Below, one piece after another: positions 46,505-55,199 of a stretch of 64,000 nt of DNA (position 1 is its first letter; every line of letters starts with the position of its first letter). The stretch is taken from positions 62,001 to 126,000 of the forward strand of contig JAFQWV010000005.1 in NCBI GenBank assembly GCA_017407325.1, in the 5' to 3' direction. Both the position numbers and the translations under genes were made by a program. The stretch comes from Clostridia bacterium. GTDB lineage: Bacteria; Bacillota; Clostridia; Christensenellales; Borkfalkiaceae. Below the pieces are notes generated by a model. That model was not told where the DNA came from and searched no databases. It saw only the letters and a list, made by a program, of their open reading frames with translations.

Positions 46505-47539
46505 ATGAAAGACGTTAAAAACGAAAGATTTATAACTATGGGAGAATTGCTTTTAAGACTTTCTCCACCAAACTATGAAAAAATCAGAACTACCGACGAA
46601 TTTAAGGTAACTTACGGTGGTGCAGAAGCAAACGTTGCAGCATCACTATCTAACCTTGGCGTTGACAGCTCGTACTTTACGATAGTTCCAGACTCACCAA
46701 TAGGAAAAGCGGCGATAAGATATCTTCGCTCGTTTGACGTGCACTGCTCACCGTGTCTTTATTCTGACAAAGGAAGAATGGGCATATACTTTTTAGAAGA
46801 AGGCTTTGGCGTTCGCTCGTCGAGAGTAACTTACGACAGAGAAAATTCTGCGTTCTCGCTTTTTGATTTTTCGACTATCGACTTTAAAGAAAAATTAAAG
46901 GGCTATACTTGGCTACACCTAAGCGGCATCACCCCACCACTATCGAAAAACTGTCGCGACCTTATTTTCTATGCGTTAAAAGCCGCAAAAGAGCTTGGAC
47001 TTACGGTAAGCTTTGACTGCAACTTCCGTTCGGCTTTATGGGAATGGCAAGAAGCGCGCGACTGCATTACCGAATATCTTCCGTACGTTGACGTGCTTTT
47101 TGGTATCGAGCCTATTAACCTATTAGATGAAAACGGAAAAGACTTAAAAGACGGACTTTCTATGAATCCAACCTACAAAGAACAAGACCGCATTTTCCGT
47201 GAACTTTATAAGCGTTATAAATTCAAGGCAATCGGAAGACATATCCGCTACGTCCACTCCGGTAGTGAAAACTCGCTTAAAGCGTTTATCTGGTACAACG
47301 GCGAAACTTACGAAAGCCGTACTTTCAGATTTAATATTTTAGACCGTGTCGGTGGCGGTGATGCGTTCGCAAGTGGTATGATTTACGCGATAATGCGCGA
47401 TATGAAGCCTGACGATATTGCTAACTTTGCAGTAGCGTCGTCTGTAATTAAGCACACAATCCACGGCGACTTTAACCTTAACGACAACGAAGAATCAATT
47501 CAAACAATCGTAAATCAAGAATTTGAAATAAAACGCTAA
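46505..47539 (+). CDS. PfkB-family sugar kinase, 2-keto-3-deoxygluconate kinase-like
   Basis: 344 aa ribokinase fold: TYGGAEANVAASLSNLG (substrate site), VSFDCNFRSALW and the anion-hole/base motif RVGGGDAFASG near the C-terminus. The layout best resembles KdgK, which phosphorylates 2-keto-3-deoxygluconate at the end of pectin and alginate breakdown, but fructokinase cannot be excluded. No Entner-Doudoroff aldolase is adjacent. A PL9 lyase is 44 kb away in this window, so a link is only suggestive. Confidence 0.8.
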   Translation: MKDVKNERFITMGELLLRLSPPNYEKIRTTDEFKVTYGGAEANVAASLSNLGVDSSYFTIVPDSPIGKAAIRYLRSFDVHCSPCLYSDKGRMGIYFLEEGFGVRSSRVTYDRENSAFSLFDFSTIDFKEKLKGYTWLHLSGITPPLSKNCRDLIFYALKAAKELGLTVSFDCNFRSALWEWQEARDCITEYLPYVDVLFGIEPINLLDENGKDLKDGLSMNPTYKEQDRIFRELYKRYKFKAIGRHIRYVHSGSENSLKAFIWYNGETYESRTFRFNILDRVGGGDAFASGMIYAIMRDMKPDDIANFAVASSVIKHTIHGDFNLNDNEESIQTIVNQEFEIKR

Positions 47540-47611
47540 ACGCGTTAAAAATGTAAAATAATCGACTTATTTAACGACTTTTGCGTTTTTTGTCAATTAA
47601 AATAATACGTT

Positions 47612-47737
47612 AATCACGGAACGCGCTAGCGTTCACGACCACAATGAAAAACTTGTTTTTTCAAATCATGCAACAACGTTGCAAATCATGCTAACTGACA
47701 AGTTAGCAAATCACGCAAGCAATGCTTGCAAATCATC
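47612..47737. repeat. hairpin array with cap, linker AAATCAT
   Basis: Cap GAACGC-GCTA-GCGTTC (47619-47634), ACGACCACAAT, then GAAAAA/TTTTTC (47646-47662), GCAAC/GTTGC (47670-47682), GCTAACT/AGTTAGC (47690-47707) and GCAAGC/GCTTGC (47715-47729), joined by AAATCAT or AAATCAC. It ends 25 nt before the HIT gene start, so it may be part of that gene's 5' region. The gap from 47540 also holds a TAATCGACTTAT at 47559. Confidence 0.87.
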
Positions 47738-47761
47738 AAGTAATTTTAGGAGAAAATAATT

Positions 47762-48187
47762 ATGAAAGATACAAATTGCGCATACTGTATGCGTGGTGAA
47801 CTTTTAGATAAATTTGGCATTTTCGTTTGCGACTTGGAAGTTTCGTCTTTAATTCTTTTTAAAGAACAGTCTAAGCGCGGTAGATGTATCGTAGCGTACA
47901 AAGACCACGTTAGCGAAATCGTAAACATATCCGATAGCGAAAGAGACGCTTTTTTCAAAGACGTTAACCGTGCGGCAAAAGCAATTCACAAAATTTTTGC
48001 GCCGGATAAGCTCAATTACGGTATGTACGGCGACACGGGTTGTCACCTACATATGCACCTTTGCCCTAAATACTCTGGTGGTGACGAATGGGGTGGAATT
48101 TTTCAGATGAATCCACAAAAAACTTATCTTGAAGACGCTGAATACCAAAAAATGATTGACGACCTAAAAAAGGAATTAGGCAAGTAA
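47762..48187 (+). CDS. HIT-family nucleotide hydrolase
   Basis: 141 aa. The histidine triad is HLHMHLCPKY (His-x-His-x-His-phi-phi) at about residue 96; the start NCAYCMRGELLDKFGIFVCDL has a CxxC pair often seen in zinc-binding HIT proteins. Likely hydrolyses AMP-lysine-like or dinucleoside polyphosphate substrates. Start supported by TTTAGGAGA; downstream gene follows after 17 nt. Confidence 0.9.
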   Translation: MKDTNCAYCMRGELLDKFGIFVCDLEVSSLILFKEQSKRGRCIVAYKDHVSEIVNISDSERDAFFKDVNRAAKAIHKIFAPDKLNYGMYGDTGCHLHMHLCPKYSGGDEWGGIFQMNPQKTYLEDAEYQKMIDDLKKELGK

Positions 48188-48204
48188 TTTTTTAAAGGAA
48201 GATT

Positions 48205-49431
48205 ATGGCACATAACGTTATTGTAGAAGCAAAAAGATGCTTAAATTGTAAAAACCCACAGTGTATGAAGGGTTGCCCTATTTCAACTAATATTCCAAGC
48301 TTTATCTCGACATTACTAAGTGGAAATATACAAAAGGCCGGAAAGCAACTTTTTGATAACAATCCACTATCAGTCGTTTGCTCGATGGTATGTAACCACG
48401 AAAAACAATGTCAAGGACATTGCGTTTTGGGAATTAAAGGTCACCCCGTTGAAATTAGCACGATTGAAAATTACGTTTCCGAGCGTTATCTTGACAATTT
48501 AGAACTTGAAAAAGCAGAGCCTAACGGAATAAAAGTTGCCGTCGTTGGCGCAGGCCCTGCCGGTATTACCATTTCTATAAAAATGGCTCAGCTTGGTTAT
48601 GACGTAACCGTATTTGAAAGCAAGCCTAAAATTGGTGGCGTGTTGCGCTTTGGAATACCTGAGTTTAGACTTCCAAAGTCTATTTTAGATCGCTATGAAA
48701 AGCTTATGCGAAAGCTCGGCATTAAAATCAAGCCAAACATTACTATCGGTAAGACTTTTGGCGTTGAAGAGCTATTCCGCGACGGATTTAAAGCAATTTC
48801 TATCGGTACGGGCGTAACGTATCCGAACACTTTGAATATTAAAGGCGAAACACTTGCGCACGTTCATTATGGCGTGCATTATTTAAAAAGCCCTGAAAGT
48901 TACGTTTTAGGTAATAATTTAGTCGTTATCGGTGGCGGTAACGTAGCGATGGACGTTGCCAGAACTGCTATGCGCCAAGGCGTAAAAAACGTTAAAATTA
49001 CTGTTCGCTCGAACAACTTATCTGCAAATAAAGAAGAGTCGGAATACGCCGAAATTGAAGGCGCAGAATTTATGTATAACCTAGCCCCTATTGAAATTAC
49101 CGACGACGGAGTTATATTTAAAAAGACGGTAACGAGCGAAGACGGAAAAGTTAATTACACTGATGAAACTTACCTTGAAAAGTGTGATAGCGTTATAATT
49201 TGTATATCTCAAAAACCGTCTAACCTGATTTTAACGCAAACGAAAGGTCTTGAAATAAACGAAAAAGGTCTTGCAAAAATCAGCCCTGACGGCGTTACGT
49301 CAAGACCTGGAATTTTTGCATCTGGCGACGTTGTTAAAGGCGCAAAGACCGTTGTTGAAGCAGTTGAAACTTCTAAGCGAGTTGCTCTTGCAATGGACGA
49401 ATATTTAAAAAGTTTACCAAAAGATAATTAA
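48205..49431 (+). CDS. GltD-like NADPH-dependent flavin oxidoreductase
   Basis: 408 aa. N-terminal Cys-rich domain (CLNCKNPQCMKGCPISTNIP; then CNHEKQCQGHC) expected to bind two [4Fe-4S] clusters, then FAD motif VAVVGAGPAGI and NAD(P) motif VVIGGGNVAMDVARTA, ending with a FAD-binding GIFASGDVV. This is the layout of glutamate synthase small subunit and related stand-alone enzymes. No large GltB subunit is nearby, so it may serve another electron-transfer role. AAAGGAAG upstream. Confidence 0.9.
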   Translation: MAHNVIVEAKRCLNCKNPQCMKGCPISTNIPSFISTLLSGNIQKAGKQLFDNNPLSVVCSMVCNHEKQCQGHCVLGIKGHPVEISTIENYVSERYLDNLELEKAEPNGIKVAVVGAGPAGITISIKMAQLGYDVTVFESKPKIGGVLRFGIPEFRLPKSILDRYEKLMRKLGIKIKPNITIGKTFGVEELFRDGFKAISIGTGVTYPNTLNIKGETLAHVHYGVHYLKSPESYVLGNNLVVIGGGNVAMDVARTAMRQGVKNVKITVRSNNLSANKEESEYAEIEGAEFMYNLAPIEITDDGVIFKKTVTSEDGKVNYTDETYLEKCDSVIICISQKPSNLILTQTKGLEINEKGLAKISPDGVTSRPGIFASGDVVKGAKTVVEAVETSKRVALAMDEYLKSLPKDN

Positions 49432-49439
49432 AAAAAGTA

Positions 49440-49468
49440 GCGCGATAACACGGTTATCGCGCGTTTTT
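49440..49468 (+). terminator. terminator after the GltD-like gene
   Basis: GCGCGATAAC-ACG-GTTATCGCGC stem (10 bp) followed by GTTTTTG. Confidence 0.85.
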
Positions 49469-49543
49469 GTATAAATTTTTGCTATAAAAATATACAATTC
49501 GTCATAATTTAATAACAATTTAGCACCGTTAAAAATTTAGGTA

Positions 49544-49572
49544 TTGACACTATGTTTTCTTTGTGTTATAAT
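49544..49572 (+). promoter_or_regulatory. consensus promoter of the Glu-Pro repeat gene
   Basis: TTGACA (49544-49549), 17-nt spacer, TATAAT (49567-49572); start codon at 49607 follows AAGGGG. Confidence 0.85.
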
Positions 49573-49606
49573 TTTTAGCGTATGAAATCTTTTTAAGGGG
49601 TAAAAA

Positions 49607-50491
49607 ATGGAAGAAGAAATAAAGAACCTTGACGATATGGCTAGCGAAAATCTCGAAGAGCCTATCGAAGAACCTATCGAAGAGCCTATCGAAGAGCCTA
49701 TCGAAGAGCCTGCAGAAGAACCAGCTGAAGAACCTGCGGAAGAGCCTACGGAAGAGCCTGCCGAAGAACCTGCGGAAGAACCTATCGAAGAACCTGCCGA
49801 AGAGCCTACGGAAGAACCTGCAGAAGAACCTACGGAAGAACCTGCCGAAGAGCCTACGGAAGAACCTGCTGAAGAGCCTGCAGAAGAACCTACGGAAGAA
49901 GAAATAGAAGAGCCTGCGGAAGAACCTGCCGAAGAGCCTGCGGAAGAACCTATCGAAGAACCTGCCGAAGACTCTATCGAAGATCCTACGGAAGAAGAAA
50001 TAGAAGAACCTATTGAGGAACAACCTGTAAAACCTGCAAGAGAGTTGCCTGTTTTTGAAGAAGATGAAGAAGACGATAACGACGATTTTGTTCCAGCGCC
50101 AATTCATACAAGACCAAGACGCTTAGATGATGAGGACTTAGACAGAATGTTCGAGCCGGTTGATGAAGACGAACTTCCTAAAAAGAAAACGAAAAAGAAG
50201 AAAAACAAGAAAAAGAGAAAGGCAATGGACCCTACGGTACAACCTGTCAAGGCAGGAAAGCTATTTATAGCACAATTGCTTATTAAAATTCCAATTATCG
50301 GCATCATTTTTGCACTTATCTTTGCAGTTAACAAAAAAGCAAACAAGAATATCAGAACTTATGCAAAGCTTGCATTTTTATGGCACGCAATCGGACTTGC
50401 ATTATTTATATTCTTCTTGGCAACAGACGGATTCGGCTACTTAATCAGTTGGATATTTGATTTGTTTAATATAAAAGGAATTAAATTCTAA
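49607..50491 (+). CDS. Glu-Pro tandem-repeat protein with C-terminal membrane segments
   Basis: 294 aa. Residues about 14-145 consist of roughly 30 tetrapeptides EEPx where x is Ile, Ala or Thr, encoded by 12-nt GAAGAACCT-type repeats. A charged linker with a Lys-rich stretch (KKKTKKKKNKKKRK, about 194-207) follows, then hydrophobic residues 218-285 with two or three membrane segments. No family recognised. The acidic repeat may form an extended rod; number of repeats could vary between strains. It is a single-gene unit with its own consensus promoter. Confidence 0.75.
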   Translation: MEEEIKNLDDMASENLEEPIEEPIEEPIEEPIEEPAEEPAEEPAEEPTEEPAEEPAEEPIEEPAEEPTEEPAEEPTEEPAEEPTEEPAEEPAEEPTEEEIEEPAEEPAEEPAEEPIEEPAEDSIEDPTEEEIEEPIEEQPVKPARELPVFEEDEEDDNDDFVPAPIHTRPRRLDDEDLDRMFEPVDEDELPKKKTKKKKNKKKRKAMDPTVQPVKAGKLFIAQLLIKIPIIGIIFALIFAVNKKANKNIRTYAKLAFLWHAIGLALFIFFLATDGFGYLISWIFDLFNIKGIKF

Positions 50492-50519
50492 TAAATTGCA
50501 ATCGTCGATTGCATAAATT
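50491..50519. repeat. single hairpin unit with ATAAATT linkers
   Basis: ATAAATT, GCAATC-GTC-GATTGC (50498-50512), ATAAATT. It starts on the final base of the stop codon of the preceding gene. Confidence 0.7.
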
Positions 50520-50546
50520 AATTAATCGTTTATCCGTTAAGAAAAT

Positions 50547-50599
50547 TTTTGTTAAATTTAGATAAAGTACTTAACAAAACTAAAAATTTGTGTTATAAT
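50547..50599 (+). promoter_or_regulatory. promoter with overlapping inverted repeat
   Basis: TTAACA (50571-50576), 17-nt spacer, TATAAT (50594-50599). A 9-bp inverted repeat TTTTGTTAA (50547-50555) / TTAACAAAA (50571-50579) covers the -35, a good repressor-site geometry. Confidence 0.65.
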
Positions 50600-50631
50600 T
50601 ATGACGATAATAAAATTTTCGGAGAAATAAC

Positions 50632-50862
50632 ATGAAAATTTATAAAGTTGTACCATATGCTGGCACGGTAGTTTTAAGAAAAGGAGAACTCGCTCAAGAT
50701 GCAGTCGTAAGATATTTCGACGTTATCAATCAAGAGTGTGTTGACGGTTGGGAATTTTTAAACCTTTGCCCTATCACCGTTACAAGACGACTTGGAAGAT
50801 TGAGATCTCGCAATGAAACGTATCATGCGTTTATCTTTACTAAGGAACAAATAGACGAATAA
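50632..50862 (+). CDS. DUF4177-like small protein
   Basis: 76 aa, starting MKIYKVVPYAGTVV and including DGWEFLNLCPITVTRRLG, the W-E-x-hydrophobic layout of small DUF4177-type beta-rich proteins. Cytoplasmic and without a signal peptide. GGAGAAATAAC precedes the ATG. Family call is tentative and function unknown. Confidence 0.65.
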   Translation: MKIYKVVPYAGTVVLRKGELAQDAVVRYFDVINQECVDGWEFLNLCPITVTRRLGRLRSRNETYHAFIFTKEQIDE

Positions 50863-50864
50863 TT

Positions 50865-50905
50865 AAAAGCGATTTGCAAAAAATTTTGCAAATCGCTTTT
50901 TTTAC
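50865..50905 (+). terminator. terminator after the DUF4177-like gene
   Basis: AAAAGCGATTTGCAAAA / TTTTGCAAATCGCTTTT, a 17-bp stem with a 2-nt loop, then TTT. Confidence 0.85.
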
Positions 50906-50988
50906 GGCTAATTTTAGGATATTACTGCTTAGACGGTAATATTTTTTTTGACAATTTTTGTATGGTACAAATTTTTAACTAAAAAGTG

Positions 50989-51017
50989 TTGTAATTTGTC
51001 GAATTTTGTTATATAAT
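50989..51017 (+). promoter_or_regulatory. lipid cluster promoter with Spo0A-box match
   Basis: TTGTAA (50989-50994), 17-nt spacer, TATAAT (51012-51017). The spacer contains TTTGTCGAA (50995-51003), an exact match to the Spo0A box consensus. A box between -35 and -10 would be expected to repress; that is inference, and one such 9-mer is expected by chance about once per window. Confidence 0.5.
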
Positions 51018-51100
51018 GATAAGCAAGTTTATTATTACATAAGTAATGGTATAAGATAGTGTATTTAGTAGCGCGCGTAGGCACGCGTAAAGGTTAATAG

Positions 51101-53017
51101 ATGAAACTAACTAACGTAGGTAATTTTAACGATATCGCATCTTTTGTAAAAGACAAAACGGAAAGATTTTGCAAAGAAGAAAAGACTTTAAAGTCGCTTT
51201 TTTATTATATGTTTTCCGAAAGGGATAATATTTTTTCTGAAACAAGCGACGGTTTTCGCATAAAAAAGACGACGTACGGCGAATGTTTTGACAGCATTTT
51301 GCAAACTATCCCCGTTTTGAAAGAAAAAATAAAAGCGCCTAAAAACTCAATAGTTGGGTTATATTTACAAAACTCACCCGATTTTATCAAGTTACTATGG
51401 GCAATTTTGGGCGCAGGCTATCGCCCACTTCTTATGAATTTAAGACTTTCTAAAAGCGTTTTAGAAAACATTTTAAAAGATAATAACGTAGCTTGTGTAA
51501 TAACTGATAGCGAAGTTTTTTCTATTGAAACTATAACGATTTCAGAAATTTTAAACTTTCAAAGTGAAAAAACTACCGACGTTTCAGACTTTTCTGACGA
51601 AATAATTTTTATGTCAAGTGGAACGAGCGATAGTGTTAAACTCTGTTTTTATAACGGAGAAAACTTTTTTTATCAAGTTTGCGACAGCTTGACAATTATT
51701 GAAAACTGCCCTGACATAAAAGAGCATTACGAAGGCGAGCTTAAGCAGCTTTGCCTGCTACCTTTTTATCATATTTTCGGATTTGTAGCAGTATATATCT
51801 GGTTCGGATTTTATTCAAGAACTTTCGTGTTTTTGAAAGATTTATCCCCTGAAACGCTTGTAAACACCATAAAAAAGCATAAAGTAACGCACGTTTTTGC
51901 TGTTCCACTTGTTTGGGAAACCGTTTACAAAAAAGCACTTGGCGTTATAAAATCGCGTGGTGAAAAGACTTATTCTAAGTTTAAAAAAGGCCTGAAAATC
52001 TCGTTAAAGGGTGGGTTTTTAGGAAAACTTATCCGTAAAAATGCGCTTAAAGAAGTGCGCGACAACATTTTTGGCGAAAGCATAAAATTCTTAATCAGCG
52101 GTGGTAGCAGTATCAAAAAAGAAGTGCTTGAATTTTTTAACGGCATTGGCTATCATATGGCAAACGGATACGGTATGACCGAAGTTGGGATAACGTCGGT
52201 TGAACTTTCGTCAAAATCTAACGTTTTATGCTCTGGAACTATCGGAAAGCCGTTTACTTATTCTAAATATGAAATTGATAAAAACGGCGAACTGTTGATA
52301 AAAAGTAAAACTCGCGCGTTTAAAATCGTAGAAAATGGCGTTGAAAAAACAACTGATTTCGACGAATTTTTCAAAACTCGTGACTTAGCACGACTTGACG
52401 GTAATAGATACTTTATTGACGGCAGATTAGACGATTTGATTATTGCAAGCGACGGCGAAAATATCAATCCACAAATAATTGAAACTAATCTAAATATCCC
52501 CGACGCAGACGGTTTTTCAGTATTTTGCGACAAAGACAGTCAACCGATACTTTTAATTAGTTCAAGAAGTTGCAACACTAAAGAAAAATACGACTTTCTT
52601 TACAAAAAAGCAACCGAAAGTTTAAAAGTGCTACACCTTGAAAAAGTCGTTAAAAAAATAGCGATTACGAAAGATTCGTTAATGTTAGGAAACGAATTTA
52701 AAGTCAGTCGCAAAAAACTTGCAAAGCGCTATGATAACGGTGAAATAACCGTTATCGGTGAAAATCCTAAGGCTTTTGAAAATATTTCAGACGAGCTTGC
52801 CACCGAAATAAAAGATATTTTCTCAAGGGTTTTGAAAAAGCCTATAAGCGAAATTGATATAAACGCCGACTTTTTCATCGACCTTGGTGGTACGAGCTTA
52901 GATTATTTTGAGCTTTTAAACGAAATAAAATTGAAATATTCAACTGATATTCCTGAAAACAACGGAAAAACATTGTCAACCGTAAAAGAATTTTACGAAT
53001 TTATAAAAAATATTTAA
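51101..53017 (+). CDS. acyl-AMP ligase with fused acyl carrier domain
   Basis: 638 aa. Adenylation domain motifs: FMSSGTSDSVK (P-loop, residues 170-180), YGMTEVGITS, and DGNRYFIDGRLDDLII (hinge). Residues about 565-638 form a carrier domain with FIDLGGTSLDYFELL, the Ser being the phosphopantetheine site. Predicted to activate a fatty acid with ATP and load it on its own carrier. First gene of a co-oriented run extending to 60330. Start has AAAGGTTAATAG upstream. The substrate cannot be read from sequence. Confidence 0.88.
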   Translation: MKLTNVGNFNDIASFVKDKTERFCKEEKTLKSLFYYMFSERDNIFSETSDGFRIKKTTYGECFDSILQTIPVLKEKIKAPKNSIVGLYLQNSPDFIKLLWAILGAGYRPLLMNLRLSKSVLENILKDNNVACVITDSEVFSIETITISEILNFQSEKTTDVSDFSDEIIFMSSGTSDSVKLCFYNGENFFYQVCDSLTIIENCPDIKEHYEGELKQLCLLPFYHIFGFVAVYIWFGFYSRTFVFLKDLSPETLVNTIKKHKVTHVFAVPLVWETVYKKALGVIKSRGEKTYSKFKKGLKISLKGGFLGKLIRKNALKEVRDNIFGESIKFLISGGSSIKKEVLEFFNGIGYHMANGYGMTEVGITSVELSSKSNVLCSGTIGKPFTYSKYEIDKNGELLIKSKTRAFKIVENGVEKTTDFDEFFKTRDLARLDGNRYFIDGRLDDLIIASDGENINPQIIETNLNIPDADGFSVFCDKDSQPILLISSRSCNTKEKYDFLYKKATESLKVLHLEKVVKKIAITKDSLMLGNEFKVSRKKLAKRYDNGEITVIGENPKAFENISDELATEIKDIFSRVLKKPISEIDINADFFIDLGGTSLDYFELLNEIKLKYSTDIPENNGKTLSTVKEFYEFIKNI

Positions 53018-53031
53018 TTTAAAAATTAAAT

Positions 53032-53278
53032 GGCTTAGATACAAGCAAGAGAAGGCTCGCTGAGGTTGAGCGGATTGGATAGACCTTGTCGGTCATCCAA
53101 GTCGTGAAGCCTAAGCAGAAACGCACTATTGCGCCGTTTATAAGACTTTTAAAAAAGGCTTAGATACAAGCAAGAGAAGGCTCGCTGAGGTTGAGCGGAT
53201 TGGATAGACCTTGTCGGTCATCCAAGTCGTGAAGCCTAAGCAGAAACGCACTATTGCGCCGTATATAAGACTTTTAGG
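53032..53278 (+). repeat. two tandem 125-bp structured repeats
   Basis: Copies at 53032-53156 and 53157-53278 are nearly identical, with a 46-nt core (53063-53108, 53188-53233) shared with 32513-32558. Each copy can fold: outer GCTTAG / CTAAGC, inner TTGGATAGACC / GGTCATCCAA. They fill the gap between two genes of the lipid cluster, and the second copy ends at the ribosome binding site of the transporter gene, so the RNA would be part of its leader. Strand chosen by the mRNA. Confidence 0.85.
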
Positions 53279-53288
53279 AGAAATAAAT

Positions 53289-55199
53289 ATGGTAAAATCA
53301 CTAGACAAAAAATGGAAAGAGTTTCTATACGCTTTCACCGGCTTTGGACCTAACTTTTTAATGGTCCTTATGGGCGCGTACTTTACAGACGCGATAAACC
53401 CTGCTGCGCTTGGAATGACTCAAACGCACCAAGCAATCGCGCAAGGCACGTGCTTTATTTTGCCTGCAATATTCCCTATTTTATACGCACTTGCAAAGGC
53501 GTTTGACGGAATTATTGACGTACCGTTTGCACACATAACGGATACTTTATCCACTAAGTGGGGCAGAAGAAGACCAGCGATTGCAGTATGTATGATTCCT
53601 ATGGCTTTAGCGTATGCAATGCTTTGGCTACCTATCGGCGGTGCTAGTGGACAATTATTAAATACTATCTGGATATTTTTCTGGTGTCTAGTATTCTTCT
53701 CAACCTACACTATGTGCTTAATCGCGTTCTACGGCTCGTTATCAACGACTTGCTGTGACGAGCCACAAAGATTGAGAGTATCGGGCTACAAGTCGTTTTT
53801 TGACACTATTTCATACTGTTTAGTATACGCACTTGTTCCACTTCTTTTAGACGGATTAAACGTAAATATTGACAAGTTCGCCTTATTTTCGTTACCGCTT
53901 ATGGCAACGATTACCATTCCGCTATTTTTAATTAAAGAAGGCGAAAAGTACGGTTATCCTGAAAACGACGGACTAAAACCAGAAAAGCTTTCAATAATAC
54001 AAAGTATCAAACTTACTTTCGGAAACAAGCTTTATATGCGTTTTCTATTAGTACATAGCTGTACTTTCTTTGGACTTCAAATGTTCCTTGTAGGTATGAA
54101 CGCAATGCTTATCGGTGGTATGGGCTTTAACGGTGGACAAATGGCGCTTGCAAACACCTGCGCGTTTGCGCCTGTTCCTATTATGCTTTACCTATTTAAT
54201 AAGTTAAAAGCAAAAAAAGGCTTGCGCTTTACCTACCAAACATGTCTAATTTCGTTTGCTATTGCGATAATGAGCTTCTTTATCGGCTCGAATTTCGTAG
54301 TTGGATACAACAATAAAGCCCTTCAAATGATTATTGCTTGCGTTGGTGGTGTCTTCGGAAGTTGGTCGATTGGTGCGTTCTTTATGATGCCGTTACTCGT
54401 TCCTGCACAAATTTCAAGCGTTGAAGAAAAAGTCACCGGACAAAATCACTCGGCAATGTACTTTGCAGCGCAAGCACTTGTAACAAGTATTATAGGTGCG
54501 ATTTCAGGCTCGCTTATCTACGAAGTTATAAAAATGCTATTCATTTCAAAGGACGCTAGCGGTATCGTTTGGGCTGAAAACCAATTAACAGCCTCGGAGC
54601 TTTTCGGGGTAAGCGAAGCAAGCGTGTTCAACCTTGGCACGATGCTCGTTCCGTTTATCGTTAGTTTCGTTTGCATTTTAGGCTTTATTTGGGCGTTCAA
54701 AATGCCAAAAGATTACAGCCCACACCTTGTTGCAAAAGAACTTAAAAAGCAAAATCCGTCTTTAGATATTTCCGCTTACGAAACGCCTGAAAGCGATAAC
54801 GTAACACAAGAAAAAGGCGAAATTTTGTTCGTACAAATAGGTTTATCAATATTATCTGGATTTATCTTTGGGTTTATCTGGACGGCGTTTTTACTTAAGT
54901 CGCTTAAAGAACTTATCGACAGCAAAAAGACGGCTTTAAAATGGATATTGTCTTGCTTTGTTCCATTTGCAGGAATTTACTTTACGGTAAAAGCGCACAA
55001 AGCGTTAGATGAAAAATTAAAGTCAAGCGGCAAAAAGGCTTGTGGAAACGTAGTATTACATATTATTTTGGGAATACTTTTCCCACTACTTTCTATAAAT
55101 ATCATTTCGTTAAGTTTATTACAAACAAGTATAAACAGACTTTATAACCAAGACGAAATGGGCGAAAGTCAAGTAACTCAAGAAAAGGTTTCAGCGTAA
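53289..55199 (+). CDS. GPH/MFS-type transporter with C-terminal extension
   Basis: 636 aa from ATG 53289 (TTAGGAGAAAT upstream; a longer frame would run through the repeat). Residues 1-510 are a 12-segment transporter of the glycoside-pentoside-hexuronide type, with GAKAFDGIIDVPFAH-like LAKAFDGIIDVPFAHITD and STKWGRRRPAI. Residues about 540-620 add two or three further membrane segments. In the lipid cluster it could move a lysolipid or lipid headgroup, as LplT does in E. coli; a sugar is equally possible. Overlaps the next gene by one base. Confidence 0.8.
   Translation: MVKSLDKKWKEFLYAFTGFGPNFLMVLMGAYFTDAINPAALGMTQTHQAIAQGTCFILPAIFPILYALAKAFDGIIDVPFAHITDTLSTKWGRRRPAIAVCMIPMALAYAMLWLPIGGASGQLLNTIWIFFWCLVFFSTYTMCLIAFYGSLSTTCCDEPQRLRVSGYKSFFDTISYCLVYALVPLLLDGLNVNIDKFALFSLPLMATITIPLFLIKEGEKYGYPENDGLKPEKLSIIQSIKLTFGNKLYMRFLLVHSCTFFGLQMFLVGMNAMLIGGMGFNGGQMALANTCAFAPVPIMLYLFNKLKAKKGLRFTYQTCLISFAIAIMSFFIGSNFVVGYNNKALQMIIACVGGVFGSWSIGAFFMMPLLVPAQISSVEEKVTGQNHSAMYFAAQALVTSIIGAISGSLIYEVIKMLFISKDASGIVWAENQLTASELFGVSEASVFNLGTMLVPFIVSFVCILGFIWAFKMPKDYSPHLVAKELKKQNPSLDISAYETPESDNVTQEKGEILFVQIGLSILSGFIFGFIWTAFLLKSLKELIDSKKTALKWILSCFVPFAGIYFTVKAHKALDEKLKSSGKKACGNVVLHIILGILFPLLSINIISLSLLQTSINRLYNQDEMGESQVTQEKVSA

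Noticed and set aside
49550..50107. Minus-strand frame of 185 codons rich in Phe-Arg
   Set aside because: It is the antisense shadow of the Glu-Pro repeat, which lacks stop codons on the other strand; the plus-strand gene has a consensus promoter and ribosome binding site.
53211..53288. Longer N-terminus for the GPH transporter
   Set aside because: The extension is encoded by the structured repeat, and a good ribosome binding site precedes the ATG at 53289.
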